Shown: positions 17,483-27,684 of the stretch, piece by piece
Layout of the letters: the number at the start of each line of letters is the position of its first letter
Numbering within the stretch: the stretch's first letter is position 1
NCBI RefSeq assembly: GCF_005280735.1
Contig: NZ_CP040077.1
Location: 4,154,001 to 4,218,000 of the forward strand
Source of the DNA: Trinickia violacea
GTDB lineage: Bacteria > Pseudomonadota > Gammaproteobacteria > Burkholderiales > Burkholderiaceae
Direction of reading: 5' to 3'
Length of the DNA stretch: 64,000 nucleotides
The notes under the pieces: model-generated
Databases searched by the model: none
Told to the model about the DNA's origin: nothing
What the model saw: the letters and a program-made list of their open reading frames with translations, nothing else
Program-made: the position numbers and the translations under genes

Positions 17483-18349
17483 TCAGCGTTTGACGGCCGC
17501 CGAGAGCATCTCGCGCAGCGCCGCCAAGACCGGCGCGCCGTCGGGCCGCACGCCGCGCCAAACAAAGAAGGATTCGGCCGCCTGCTCGACCAGCATCCCG
17601 AGGCCGTCGGCCGCGCGCGCGCCGAGCGCCTGCGCGTGGCGCATGAAGACGGTCGGTTGCGCGCCGTACATCATGTCGTAGGCGAGCGTGCCCCCGCCGA
17701 ACGCGCTGTCGTCGCACTCGGGCAGCGACGCGTCGAGGCTGCCCGCCGTCGCGTTCACGATCACGTCGTACGGGTGCGGGCCGACTGCGTGCGCACCGCC
17801 GCCGGTCAGCTCGCAGCCCGCCTGTCCGGCCGCCTCGGCAAACTGTTCGACCAGCGCTTCGGCCTTGGCCGCCGTGCGGTTCACGATCGTCAGCGCGCGC
17901 GGCGCACGGTCGAGCATCGGCAGCACGACGCCGCGCGCCGCGCCGCCTGCGCCCAGCAGCAGCACGCGCGAGTCCTTCAGGCTCACGCCGAGGTTCGCTT
18001 CGATATCGCGCACGAGGCCGACGCCGTCCGTGTTGTCGCCGTAGATGCCGTCAACGTCGAAGCGCAGCGTGTTCACCGCGCCGGCCGCCGCCGCACGCGG
18101 CGAGAGCCGATCGGCGAGCGCGTGCGCCTCGAGCTTGAATGGCACCGTCACGTTCAGGCCGCTTCCGCCTTCGGCGATGAACGCTCGCACGTGGTCGACG
18201 AAGCCGTCCAGCGGCGCGAGCAAATGGCGATAGTCGAGCGGCTCGCCCGTCTGCTCGGCAAAGCGCGCATGGATGAACGGCGACTTGCTGTGCGCAACCG
18301 GGTTGCCGATGACCGCATACAAATCGCGCGGCGCGGAAGTCGTGCTCAT
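17483..18349 (-). CDS. aroE: shikimate dehydrogenase
   Basis: NADP-dependent reduction of 3-dehydroshikimate to shikimate in aromatic amino acid synthesis. The 288-aa protein has the substrate loop GNPVAHSKSPFIHARF, the catalytic Lys in GLNVTVPFK, GDNTDGVGL with Asn and Asp, the nucleotide loop LLGAGGAARGVV, NRTAAKAEAL, and the C-terminal GLGMLVEQAAESF. It is 9 bp after the RNB ribonuclease gene and probably cotranscribed with it and mtgA. Confidence 0.96.
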   Translation of the reverse strand: MSTTSAPRDLYAVIGNPVAHSKSPFIHARFAEQTGEPLDYRHLLAPLDGFVDHVRAFIAEGGSGLNVTVPFKLEAHALADRLSPRAAAAGAVNTLRFDVDGIYGDNTDGVGLVRDIEANLGVSLKDSRVLLLGAGGAARGVVLPMLDRAPRALTIVNRTAAKAEALVEQFAEAAGQAGCELTGGGAHAVGPHPYDVIVNATAGSLDASLPECDDSAFGGGTLAYDMMYGAQPTVFMRHAQALGARAADGLGMLVEQAAESFFVWRGVRPDGAPVLAALREMLSAAVKR

Positions 18350-18358
18350 GGGCGTCAG

Positions 18359-20464
18359 TTACTCCGTGGCGTGGGCGGCGGGGTTCGGGCCGGGCTCGGT
18401 GCCCGGGGTGGAGGCATCGCCGTCCGCGGCCCCCTCCTCCGCGCCGGCGCCCGCATCGGCTTCGGCCTGCGCCTCGGCTTCGCTTTCGGCGGACTCGTCG
18501 GCGGCGTCGATCAGCTCTTCGACTTCGTCCTCGTCCTCTTCGGCCCCGGCGCCGCTCGTCACGGCCGGCGCATCGACCACGTGCAGCGGACGCACCGATG
18601 CCTCGACCGTCAGTTCATCGACCGACATCACTTCGAGCATCACCTTCGTCCCGCGCGCGTGGACACCGAGACCCGGCACGTGCAGCAACAGCGGCACTTC
18701 GTCGAGACGCACGAGGTCGCCCTTCACCACCGACGCGACCACCTGCTTCCTGCCTTCCTGTGTGATCCAGCGCAGACACCAGAAGTACTCCATGCGCCGC
18801 TGATGATCGGCGTAGGCGCTATAGGTGTCGTCGAAGCCCTGGACGACCGCGTAGAGATCGGCGTCCTTCGGCTTGAACGGCGCGACGAGCTTGGCCGCCA
18901 CGCCGTGATTCACGCACGCGAGCAACTGCCATTGGTTGACGAGGTCGACGTAGCGGCGCAGCGGCGAGGTGCTCCACGCATATTGCGCGACGCCGAGACC
19001 CTCGTGCGGCGCAGCCGTCGTCTGCATCCGCGTGCGCTTCGGACCGGATGCCGCGAACGCGCGCTGCGAACGGTAGATTCCGGGTACGCCGTGGTCGTGC
19101 AGGAACGCGCCCCACGTCGAGTTCGCGAGGATCGCGAGTTCCGCGACGATCATGTCGAGCGGCGAGCCGCGGCGGCGCGGCGTGATCGTCACGTGCTCGC
19201 CGTCGACGTAGAAGTTGTAATCGGTATTGCTCTGCACTTCGCGCTTCAAGCCGTAGCCCGCGCGCGCCTGCTGACGCTTTTCGAAGAGCGCCTGCGCGAG
19301 CGGCCACAGCACGGCGATGTCGTCCTTGTGCGGATAGTCGCCGCTGCCTTCGGCCAGCGTCTCTTCGGTCACGAGGGCATCGAGCGTGTTGTGGCGCAGG
19401 TTGTTCTTCACGAACACGAGCTCGGCGCGCGTTTCGTTCGCGACGATCTCCTGCGTCGTGCGATCGACGATGATGTAGAGCGACAGCGCCGGGCGCAGGC
19501 CGCCTTCCTTCAGCGTGAATGCGTCGACGACTTCGTCGGGCAGCATCGTGATCTTGTCGCCCGGCATGTAGACGGTGGACAGCCGCCCGCGAGCGATCGC
19601 ATCGACCGTATCGCCGCGCGCGATGCCGAGCGCCGGCGCCGCGATGTGAACGCCGATCCGCACGCGGCCGTCGGCCAGGTGCTCGACGGAAAACGCATCG
19701 TCGATTTCGGTCGTCGTGACGTCGTCGATCGAGAACGCTTCGACGTCGGCGGTCGGCAAGTCGTCCGGCAAGGCCCCCGGCGTGACGGACGGAAAGCCGG
19801 TGCCGTGCGGGAAGAACTCGGCCAGAAAGCGCGCCTCGTGCAGCGCGCGCGCCGACGCGACGCCGCCGCATTCGAGCATCAGGCGCGCCATGGAAATCCC
19901 GCGCGCCGCGGCGGCCGCTTCGAGCGCCTTGTATTCGATGGAATTCTTGTCCGGTTTGGTCAAGAGCGACAGCGCCTTGCCGTCGAATGCGGCAGGCAGA
20001 CGTCCCGCCGTCAGCTCCGCTTCGTATTCGGCCTGCACGAGCGCCTGCTGGCGCTTGCGCTCGAGCGACGCCAACGCCATCTTCAGCTGCTCTTCAGGCG
20101 CGCGCTGATACTGGCCGCGCCCCTTGCGGCGGAAGTAGACCGGCGCGCCGTGCATGCGCAACACGAGCGCCGCACGCTCGATCGGGCCGTACGACTCGCC
20201 GTAATAGTCGCTCGCGAGCGTCGCGAACGGGAATTCGTCGGCGGGCGCGCATTCCCACAGGAAGTCGAGATCGATCTGCTGCGCGGCTTCGTCTGCCTGC
20301 TGCATCAACTCGGCGGCGCTCGGCTTCTCGAATTCGATCAGCACGTCCTTGGCGCGGACTTTCGCGCGCCGGCCGCCCGGCAACTCGACCTGAAACGCGT
20401 CGCCTTGCTTCGACAGCACGCTGCCCGCCTTGAAACTGCCCGATTCCTCAAAGAAAACGTTCAC
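18359..20464 (-). CDS. RNB-domain (RNase II family) 3'-5' exoribonuclease
   Basis: Predicted RNA-degrading hydrolase of 701 aa with a GTG start. An N-terminal helical or HTH-like part (1-170) replaces the usual E. coli cold-shock domains. The RNB catalytic domain follows, with FSIDDVTTTEIDDAFSVEHL holding the metal-ligand cluster; one Asp of the E. coli RNase II cluster is Glu here. It continues with YMPGDKITMLP and YAWSTSPLRRYVDLVNQWQ. An S1-like segment precedes a strongly acidic, low-complexity tail (last ~75 residues, Glu/Asp/Ala). It resembles the bacterial/plastid RNB subgroup rather than classic rnb or rnr. Confidence 0.88.
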   Translation of the reverse strand: MNVFFEESGSFKAGSVLSKQGDAFQVELPGGRRAKVRAKDVLIEFEKPSAAELMQQADEAAQQIDLDFLWECAPADEFPFATLASDYYGESYGPIERAALVLRMHGAPVYFRRKGRGQYQRAPEEQLKMALASLERKRQQALVQAEYEAELTAGRLPAAFDGKALSLLTKPDKNSIEYKALEAAAAARGISMARLMLECGGVASARALHEARFLAEFFPHGTGFPSVTPGALPDDLPTADVEAFSIDDVTTTEIDDAFSVEHLADGRVRIGVHIAAPALGIARGDTVDAIARGRLSTVYMPGDKITMLPDEVVDAFTLKEGGLRPALSLYIIVDRTTQEIVANETRAELVFVKNNLRHNTLDALVTEETLAEGSGDYPHKDDIAVLWPLAQALFEKRQQARAGYGLKREVQSNTDYNFYVDGEHVTITPRRRGSPLDMIVAELAILANSTWGAFLHDHGVPGIYRSQRAFAASGPKRTRMQTTAAPHEGLGVAQYAWSTSPLRRYVDLVNQWQLLACVNHGVAAKLVAPFKPKDADLYAVVQGFDDTYSAYADHQRRMEYFWCLRWITQEGRKQVVASVVKGDLVRLDEVPLLLHVPGLGVHARGTKVMLEVMSVDELTVEASVRPLHVVDAPAVTSGAGAEEDEDEVEELIDAADESAESEAEAQAEADAGAGAEEGAADGDASTPGTEPGPNPAAHATE

Positions 20465-20619
20465 TCAATACTCTCGTTCTGACTTGCCACTGCAGCCGCT
20501 CGGCGTTTCCGTGCGCCTGCAGTGTGATAGGTGGTGTGTGCCGCTCCGGCCGCGCTATCGTCGGCGGTTTGCTCGATAGGCACTGGAGGGGCCGAACATG
20601 TCGCGCGCCGGCGGTTCCG

Positions 20620-21213
20620 TCAGGACCGCGCCGGAAGCTTCATCCCGCAAAAGGCGAGAACGTCGTCGACATAGTCTTCAAACTCGCTGATCGCGTGGTC
20701 GCTGCCGTCGATCAGCTTCGTGTTCACGCCCGGGTAGTGCGCGAGCATTTCGCGGTAGTCGAGCACTTCATCGCCGGTGGCCGCCATCAAATAATAGCGT
20801 TCGGGCCGCGTGATCGCGGGAACGCCCAGCGCCCGCAATTCGTCGAGATGATGCGGCTCGACGACGATGCTCCCGCCGCCATGCCACAGCGGCTGCTCGC
20901 CGAGATACGCCGATAGATCGCGCTGCGGCACCGTCGCCGGATTGAGCAGCACCGCGCGCCAGCCGTGCTTTTCGGCGAGATGCGTCGCGTAATAGCCGCC
21001 GAGCGAGCTGCCGATCACGGTCACGCCCTCTTCGCCGGAGGCGCCTGCCGCGGTCACTTGGGCTTCCGCCAGCGCGATCGCCCCGAAAGGCGACACCGGC
21101 AGCATCGGGCAGCACCACTCGGCCGTCTTGCCCAGCTCCGCGACCCGCGCGGCGAGCACGCGCGCCTTGAACGAATTCGGCGACGAACGGAACCCGTGCA
21201 GATAGAGGATCAC
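20620..21213 (-). CDS. YqiA/YcfP-type alpha/beta hydrolase (esterase)
   Basis: Small predicted esterase of 197 aa with MILYLHGFRSSPNSFKA (oxyanion region), VIGSSLGGYYATHL containing the nucleophile Ser in G-x-S-x-G, AATGDEVLDY with the acid, and DGSDHAISEF with the catalytic His. The UPF0227/YqiA layout fits. The GTG start overlaps the mpl stop by 4 bp, so translation is probably coupled. The natural substrate is unknown. Confidence 0.88.
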   Translation of the reverse strand: MILYLHGFRSSPNSFKARVLAARVAELGKTAEWCCPMLPVSPFGAIALAEAQVTAAGASGEEGVTVIGSSLGGYYATHLAEKHGWRAVLLNPATVPQRDLSAYLGEQPLWHGGGSIVVEPHHLDELRALGVPAITRPERYYLMAATGDEVLDYREMLAHYPGVNTKLIDGSDHAISEFEDYVDDVLAFCGMKLPARS

Positions 21214-22619
21214 GCGACGCCCCGTTCGCGCGCGGCAGGGCGCGCGTCGAGCGCATCCAGCAGCTTGTGGTGGACGCCGCCGAAGCCGCCGTTGCTCATC
21301 ACGAGCACGTGGTCGCCGGGGCGCGCCACCGCTGTGACGGCCTTGACGAGGGCGTCGAGATCGTTGAACGCCTGCGCCTTGGCGCCGAGCGGCGCGAGCG
21401 CTTCGGCCAGGTCCCAGCCGAGCGCGTCGCGCCCGGACGGCGCGCCGTAGCCGAACACGAGGTCGGCATCCGCCAGGCTGCCCGGCAATTGCGCCTTCAT
21501 CACGCCGAGCTTCATCGTGTTCGAGCGAGGCTCGAGCACGGCGAGAATCCGCGTGTTTTCACGGCCGACGCGTGCGCGAAGGCCGGCGACCGTGGTTTCG
21601 ATCGCCGTCGGATGATGCGCGAAATCGTCGTAGACCGTGACGCCCTCGACGCTCCCACGCACTTCCATGCGCCGCTTCACGTTGCGGAACGCGCCGAGCG
21701 CCTTGGCCGCGTGCGCCGGCGGCACGCCGACGTGCCGCGCCGCCGCGATCGCCGCGAGCGCGTTCATGCGGTTGTGCTCCCCCTGCACCTGCCAATCGAC
21801 CACGCCCGCGCGCGCGCCCTGCCAGTAGACAGCGAACTGCTCGTCGACCGGCACGCCATCGACTGCAGGCATCGCCTCCCAACCGCCCGCGACGCCGAAT
21901 CGCTCGACGTCGCTCCAGCAGCCGCGCGCGAGGACGCGCTCGAGCGCGTCCTCGCGCCCGTTGACGACGAGCCGCCCGACGCCGGGCACGGTGCGCACGA
22001 GATGATGAAATTGGGTTTCGATCGCGGCGAGATCGGGGAAGATATCCGCGTGATCGAATTCGAGATTGTTCAGGATCGCGGTGCGCGGCCGGTAATGGAC
22101 GAACTTCGAGCGCTTGTCGAAGAAAGCCGTGTCGTACTCGTCCGCTTCGATCACGAAAAAGCTCGAATCGGTGAGCCGCGCCGACACGCCGAAGTTGAGC
22201 GGCACGCCGCCGATCAGGAAGCCCGGGTTCAGCCCGGCGTCTTCGAGCAGCCACGCGAGCATCGAGCTCGTCGTCGTCTTGCCGTGCGTGCCGGCTACCG
22301 CGAGCACCCACTTGCCGTTGAGCACGTGCTCGCCGAGCCACTGCGGCCCGGACACATACGGCAGGCCGCGATCGAGAATCGCTTCCATCAGCGGATTGCC
22401 GCGCGTCACGACGTTGCCGATCACGAAAAGATCCGGCTTCAGATCGATCTGTTCGGCGCCGTAGCCTTCGATCAGCTCGATGCCTTGCGCCTCGAGCTGG
22501 GTGCTCATCGGCGGATAGACGCCGGCGTCGCAGCCGGTCACTTTGTGTCCTGCGCCGCGTGCGAGCACCGCCAGACCGCCCATGAAGGTGCCGCAAATGC
22601 CGAGAATATGGATATGCAT
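21210..22619 (-). CDS. mpl: UDP-MurNAc:L-alanyl-gamma-D-glutamyl-meso-diaminopimelate ligase
   Basis: Recycles the murein tripeptide by joining it to UDP-MurNAc with ATP. The 469-aa Mur ligase starts MHIHILGICGTFMGGLAVLA, which separates Mpl from MurC. It has the ATP loop AVAGTHGKTTTSSMLAW, EADEYDTAFFDKRSKFVHY, NNLEFDHADIFPDL, GEHNRMNALAAIAAARHVG and YDDFAHHPTAI. ATG 22619 is chosen over a more distal in-frame Met that adds 24 residues. It is divergent from the next gene. Confidence 0.95.
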   Translation of the reverse strand: MHIHILGICGTFMGGLAVLARGAGHKVTGCDAGVYPPMSTQLEAQGIELIEGYGAEQIDLKPDLFVIGNVVTRGNPLMEAILDRGLPYVSGPQWLGEHVLNGKWVLAVAGTHGKTTTSSMLAWLLEDAGLNPGFLIGGVPLNFGVSARLTDSSFFVIEADEYDTAFFDKRSKFVHYRPRTAILNNLEFDHADIFPDLAAIETQFHHLVRTVPGVGRLVVNGREDALERVLARGCWSDVERFGVAGGWEAMPAVDGVPVDEQFAVYWQGARAGVVDWQVQGEHNRMNALAAIAAARHVGVPPAHAAKALGAFRNVKRRMEVRGSVEGVTVYDDFAHHPTAIETTVAGLRARVGRENTRILAVLEPRSNTMKLGVMKAQLPGSLADADLVFGYGAPSGRDALGWDLAEALAPLGAKAQAFNDLDALVKAVTAVARPGDHVLVMSNGGFGGVHHKLLDALDARPAARERGVA

Positions 22620-22744
22620 AAAAGCGAGGCGAGGCGGGTACGGAAAGGCCGCTATTGTAACCGACGCCCTCGCCCGAAATGTGTTGCACACGGGCCCCGG
22701 CGGCCCCCCAAAGGCCCGTAACCATTCTCTTGTATGATTGCTGG

Positions 22745-23395
22745 ATGGTTCGTAAATCTCATTTTGATCCGCAGCGGGTGCGGGAAGAAATCGCTATCGC
22801 CGCCGCGCGGATGATCGCCGAGGACGGTCTCGACTACTCGACCGCCAAGCGCAAGGCTGCGCGGCAAGTCGTCGGGGAGACGCGCATTGCCGGCGATTGG
22901 CTGCCCGATAACGACCAGATCGAAGAAGAAATCCGCGAATACCAGTCGCTCTTCCAAAGCGACAGCCAGCCGGCGATGCTTCGCCGCCTGCGCGAAATCG
23001 CGGTCGAGTGGATGGAGCGGCTTGCCGCCTTCAATCCCTATTTGACGGGCGCGGTGCTCAACGGCACGGCGGGCGAGCATTCCGACGTGCATCTGCAGGT
23101 GTTCTGCGACAACCCCAAGGAAGTCGCGATCTACCTGCTGAACGCGAATATCCAATATGACGTGTCGGAGACCCGGCATTTCGCCGGCCGCGGCATGATC
23201 GAGACGCTGAGCTTCCTGTGGCGTCCGTCACGCGGCGAAGATCCGGTCGGCATGCACATTGCGCTCTACGACACGGACGACTTGCGCGGCGCGGTGCGCG
23301 CCGACGCGCGCGGCCGGCTCTCGCGTGCCAACGTCCAGGCGGTCCGGGCGCTGCTCGACGAAAGCGAGAGCGGCGAAACACCAACGACTAATTGA
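22745..23395 (+). CDS. conserved hypothetical protein with nucleotidyltransferase-like motif
   Basis: 216-aa protein of unknown function starting MVRKSHFDPQRVREEIAIAA. The N-terminal ~75 residues are helical and charged. The middle holds YLTGAVLNGTAGEHSDVHLQ, shaped like the G-[S/T]-x(4-7)-D/E-x-D/E strand-turn of minimal nucleotidyltransferases. The C-terminal half is an alpha/beta segment ending LSRANVQAVRALLDESE. An in-frame ATG at 22679 would add 22 unlikely residues. It lies 7 bp before the tlpA-type gene. The motif match is mine and weak; catalytic activity should not be assumed. Confidence 0.75.
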   Translation: MVRKSHFDPQRVREEIAIAAARMIAEDGLDYSTAKRKAARQVVGETRIAGDWLPDNDQIEEEIREYQSLFQSDSQPAMLRRLREIAVEWMERLAAFNPYLTGAVLNGTAGEHSDVHLQVFCDNPKEVAIYLLNANIQYDVSETRHFAGRGMIETLSFLWRPSRGEDPVGMHIALYDTDDLRGAVRADARGRLSRANVQAVRALLDESESGETPTTN

Positions 23396-23402
23396 TCAAA
23401 CG

Positions 23403-23969
23403 ATGAACACGAAAGGAATTCTGGCGGTCGCGGCCGTCGCGATCGTTGCCGTCGCGGGCGGTATCGGCGCCGGGCATTGGCTGCGGCATGGCGACACGAC
23501 GCCTGCCACCGCCGCCGGCGCCCCGCAGACCGGTCCGGCGCAGGCCAACGCAGTCGAAGCGCTATTGGACTCGACCATGATGCACGACGCCGACGGCAAG
23601 CCGAAGTCGCTCGCCGCCTTCAAGGGGCAGACCGTCGTCGTCAATTTCTGGGCGTCGTGGTGCGGCCCGTGCGTGGAAGAAATGCCGACGCTCGCCCAGC
23701 TCAACGACGAATATTCAAAGAAAGGCGTGAAGTTCATCGGCATCGGCGTCGACTCGGAAAAGAACGTGAAAGCGTTTTTGCAAAAGGTACCGGTCGACTA
23801 CCCCGTTTACGTGAGCGGCTTCGGCGGAGCCGATCTGGCACGCAATTTCGGCAACACGGCGGGCGCCCTGCCCTTCACCGTCGTGATCGATGCAAATGGC
23901 GCCGTACGGTCGACAAAATTAGGTCAAATCCAGCCAGCCGAGCTCAAAAAGACCCTCGACTCGCTCTAA
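23403..23969 (+). CDS. TlpA/ResA-type thioredoxin-fold protein
   Basis: Predicted periplasmic disulfide reductant of 188 aa, with an N-terminal signal anchor (MNTKGILAVAAVAIVAVAGG) and a thioredoxin fold. The active site is WASWCGPC, with Cys87 and Cys90 and the E-x-M-P turn following. KFIGIGVDSEKNVKAFLQK and GALPFTVVIDANG (cis-Pro region) are family typical. Such proteins reduce apocytochrome c or other exported thiols. It probably shares a transcript with the upstream hypothetical gene. Confidence 0.92.
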   Translation: MNTKGILAVAAVAIVAVAGGIGAGHWLRHGDTTPATAAGAPQTGPAQANAVEALLDSTMMHDADGKPKSLAAFKGQTVVVNFWASWCGPCVEEMPTLAQLNDEYSKKGVKFIGIGVDSEKNVKAFLQKVPVDYPVYVSGFGGADLARNFGNTAGALPFTVVIDANGAVRSTKLGQIQPAELKKTLDSL

Positions 23970-24014
23970 TTTGATACGACGAAACTGCTTCAGATAACGT
24001 CTATTTGCGCTGAG

Positions 24015-24042
24015 TTGCCCGCGTTTTCTCGGAATTTAATAA
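24015..24042 (+). promoter_or_regulatory. candidate sigma-70 promoter for aroQ-accB
   Basis: TTGCCC (24015-24020) and TAATAA (24037-24042) are separated by 16 bases in an AT-rich patch between tlpA and aroQ, about 120 bp before the aroQ ATG. Confidence 0.35.
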
Positions 24043-24163
24043 GATTCATACGGCCAAAGGGGCGATTTTTACCGCGTTTTCCCCAGCCTCCCGCATGCGC
24101 TGCTAGACAAGTTTCTCTAATCAGCGCTAAAGTGCGCGCAATTCCGCGCAAAACGAAGCGACC

Positions 24164-24622
24164 ATGACACGACTGCTGGTACTACACGGCCCCAACCTCA
24201 ACCTTCTCGGCACCCGGGAACCCGAGGTCTATGGGCGCGTCACGTTGCAGCAGATCGATCAGGCGTTATCCAAACGAGCGGCGCAGGCCGGCGCCGAACT
24301 GACTTCGTTTCAGAGCAATCATGAGGGTGCGCTCGTCGACCGCATCCAGGCTGCCCGCGCAGAAAAAGTCGACTTCGTCCTGATCAATCCCGCCGCGTAC
24401 ACGCATACCAGCGTGGCGATACGGGACGCACTGGCCGGCGTCGGCATTCCGTTCGTCGAGATTCACCTGTCGAACGTGCATCGCCGCGAGCCGTTCAGGC
24501 ACCACTCCTACTTCTCCGACCAGGCCGAAGGCGTCATCTGTGGCCTCGGCTGGAAGGGATATCTGTACGCGCTCGAATTCGCCCTCGACCGGCTCGCACC
24601 GGACACGGGCAGCGCGCGCTGA
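24164..24622 (+). CDS. aroQ: 3-dehydroquinate dehydratase, type II
   Basis: Dehydrates 3-dehydroquinate to 3-dehydroshikimate. The 152-aa dodecameric-type enzyme shows LVLHGPNLNLLGTREPEVYG (catalytic Tyr region), FQSNHEGALVDRI, INPAAYTHTSVAIRDAL, and the substrate His and Arg region EIHLSNVHRREPFRHHSYFS, then GVICGLG. It lies just upstream of accB, an arrangement conserved in many proteobacteria. A GCCGGCC-type hairpin without a T tract lies between the two genes. Confidence 0.97.
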   Translation: MTRLLVLHGPNLNLLGTREPEVYGRVTLQQIDQALSKRAAQAGAELTSFQSNHEGALVDRIQAARAEKVDFVLINPAAYTHTSVAIRDALAGVGIPFVEIHLSNVHRREPFRHHSYFSDQAEGVICGLGWKGYLYALEFALDRLAPDTGSAR

Positions 24623-24688
24623 TTTCCAGAACACCAATTCAGCGCCGGCCTCGGGCCGGCACTTCACGCATTGAAAGGGGAATTCCCG

Positions 24689-25162
24689 ATGGATCTACGT
24701 AAGCTGAAAACTTTGATCGACCTCGTTTCCGAGTCCGGGATCTCGGAACTGGAAGTCACCGAAGGCGAGGGCAAGGTTCGCATCGTCAAGAATGCGCCGC
24801 CGGTTTACGTGCAACAGTCCCCCTCCTACGCACCGCAACTCACCGCGCCCGCGCCGCTCGCCGCCGCGCCGGGCGAAGCGCCGGCCGCCGCCGGCGCGGC
24901 AGCCGCCCCCGCTGCCGCCGCACTGCAAGGCCACGTCGTGACGTCACCGATGGTCGGCACGTTCTACCGCGCCCCTTCGCCGGGCGCCGACCCGTTCGTC
25001 CAAGTGGGCGACGCGGTCAAGGAAGGTCAGACGATCTGCATCATCGAAGCGATGAAGCTCCTGAACGAGATCGAGTGCGACAAGGCCGGCGTCGTCAAGG
25101 AAATCCTCGTCGAAAACGGTCAGGCGGTCGAATACGGCCAGCCGTTGTTCGTGATCGGCTAA
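24689..25162 (+). CDS. accB: biotin carboxyl carrier protein of acetyl-CoA carboxylase
   Basis: Carries biotin between the carboxylase and transferase halves of acetyl-CoA carboxylase in fatty acid synthesis. ATG 24689 follows AGGGGA by 7 bases and gives 157 aa. An N-terminal helix (MDLRKLKTLIDLV) is followed by an Ala/Pro-rich linker (about 45-78) and the biotinyl domain. The acceptor Lys123 lies in IIEAMKLLNEIE. The upstream ATG at 24671 would add six residues containing the SD and is rejected. It is followed after 183 bp by accC. Confidence 0.97.
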   Translation: MDLRKLKTLIDLVSESGISELEVTEGEGKVRIVKNAPPVYVQQSPSYAPQLTAPAPLAAAPGEAPAAAGAAAAPAAAALQGHVVTSPMVGTFYRAPSPGADPFVQVGDAVKEGQTICIIEAMKLLNEIECDKAGVVKEILVENGQAVEYGQPLFVIG

Positions 25163-25345
25163 GCGCGCGGGCCTCTCCCCTCGTGTGACGGCCAGAGTCG
25201 GCGCATCCGCACCCACTCTCGCCCCACGCAGAGCCCGCCCGGCGCGCAGCCATGAAGCGCTGTGCGCCGCCGATCCTCTGAGGCGCGCCGCCGATGTCTC
25301 TCTTAGTTAGCGAGCGCCGCGCCCATTGAAGAGTCGAATAACGCT

Positions 25346-26713
<1,368 letters not shown>

Positions 26714-26716
26714 GCG

Positions 26717-27619
26717 ATGAGTTACCGGGAACTGGTCGTCGAACTCGATCGCGAGCACGCCGAGGCGCTGTCCGACGCGCTCCTCGAACTGGGCGCGCTG
26801 TCGGTGTCGGTCGAAGACGCCGACGCCGACACGCCCGACGAGCAGCCGCTCTTCGGCGAGCCCGGCCTCACGCCCGATCGCACCGCATGGCAGCGCTCGC
26901 GCGTCGTGGCGCTGCTCGCGCCCGAGCACGAACCGGGCGTGCTGGCGGCTGCCGCGGCCAACGAAGTCGGCCTCGCGTCTACGCCGCCGTTCACGGTGCG
27001 CGACGTCGAGGAACAGGACTGGGTGCGGCTCACGCAATCGCAGTTCGAGCCGATTCCGATCGGCAAGCGCATCTGGGTCGTGCCGTCGTGGCACGACGCG
27101 CCCGATCCGGACGCGCTCGTGCTCGAACTCGATCCCGGGCTCGCATTCGGCACCGGCAGTCATCCGACCACGCGCCTTTGCATGGAGTGGCTCGAAGAGC
27201 ATGTGCAAGCGGGCCAGTCGGTGCTCGACTACGGATGCGGCTCCGGCATCCTCGCGATACTCGCGAAGAAGTGCGGCGCGAATCCGGTGTTCGGCATCGA
27301 CATCGATCCTCAGGCGGTCGAATCCGCGCGCCACAACAGCGAGCGCAATCGCGCCGAGGTCGCTTACGGCCTGCCCGACGATTGCCCGTCCGGCGAGTTC
27401 GATATCGTCGTCGCCAATATTCTGTCGAATCCGCTCAAGCTGATGGCGTCGATGCTGTCGTCGAAGGTGAAGCCGGGCGGACGCATCGCGCTTTCGGGCA
27501 TCCTCGCACGACAGGCCGAAGAGGTCGCACGCGTCTACGCGGCCTGGATCGACATCGGCGTCTGGCGCGAGCACGAGGGCTGGGTCTGTCTCGCCGGGAC
27601 CCGCCGCGAAAGCCATTAG
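26717..27619 (+). CDS. prmA: ribosomal protein L11 methyltransferase
   Basis: Methylates lysines and the N-terminus of ribosomal protein L11 with S-adenosylmethionine. The 300-aa protein has a PrmA-specific N-terminal domain (MSYRELVVELDREHAEALSD). The Rossmann methyltransferase domain follows, with FGTGSHPTTRLCMEWL, the SAM loop VLDYGCGSGILAI, GIDIDPQAVESARHN and the NPPY-like VANILSNPL. It directly follows accC. Confidence 0.96.
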   Translation: MSYRELVVELDREHAEALSDALLELGALSVSVEDADADTPDEQPLFGEPGLTPDRTAWQRSRVVALLAPEHEPGVLAAAAANEVGLASTPPFTVRDVEEQDWVRLTQSQFEPIPIGKRIWVVPSWHDAPDPDALVLELDPGLAFGTGSHPTTRLCMEWLEEHVQAGQSVLDYGCGSGILAILAKKCGANPVFGIDIDPQAVESARHNSERNRAEVAYGLPDDCPSGEFDIVVANILSNPLKLMASMLSSKVKPGGRIALSGILARQAEEVARVYAAWIDIGVWREHEGWVCLAGTRRESH

Positions 27620-27684
27620 AATAGGGCGTATCGTCATCCGTATTGTCATCGTTACGCACCGGCCCGCACGCCATTAGGCTCACT

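Noticed and set aside
17636..20482. 948-codon open frame opposite aroE and the RNB ribonuclease gene
   Set aside because: Arg/His/Val-rich translation with no motifs. It mirrors two well-supported genes, and high GC at third positions suppresses antisense stops.
24634..24662. GCCGGCC hairpin between aroQ and accB as a terminator
   Set aside because: No T tract follows, and the two genes are normally cotranscribed.
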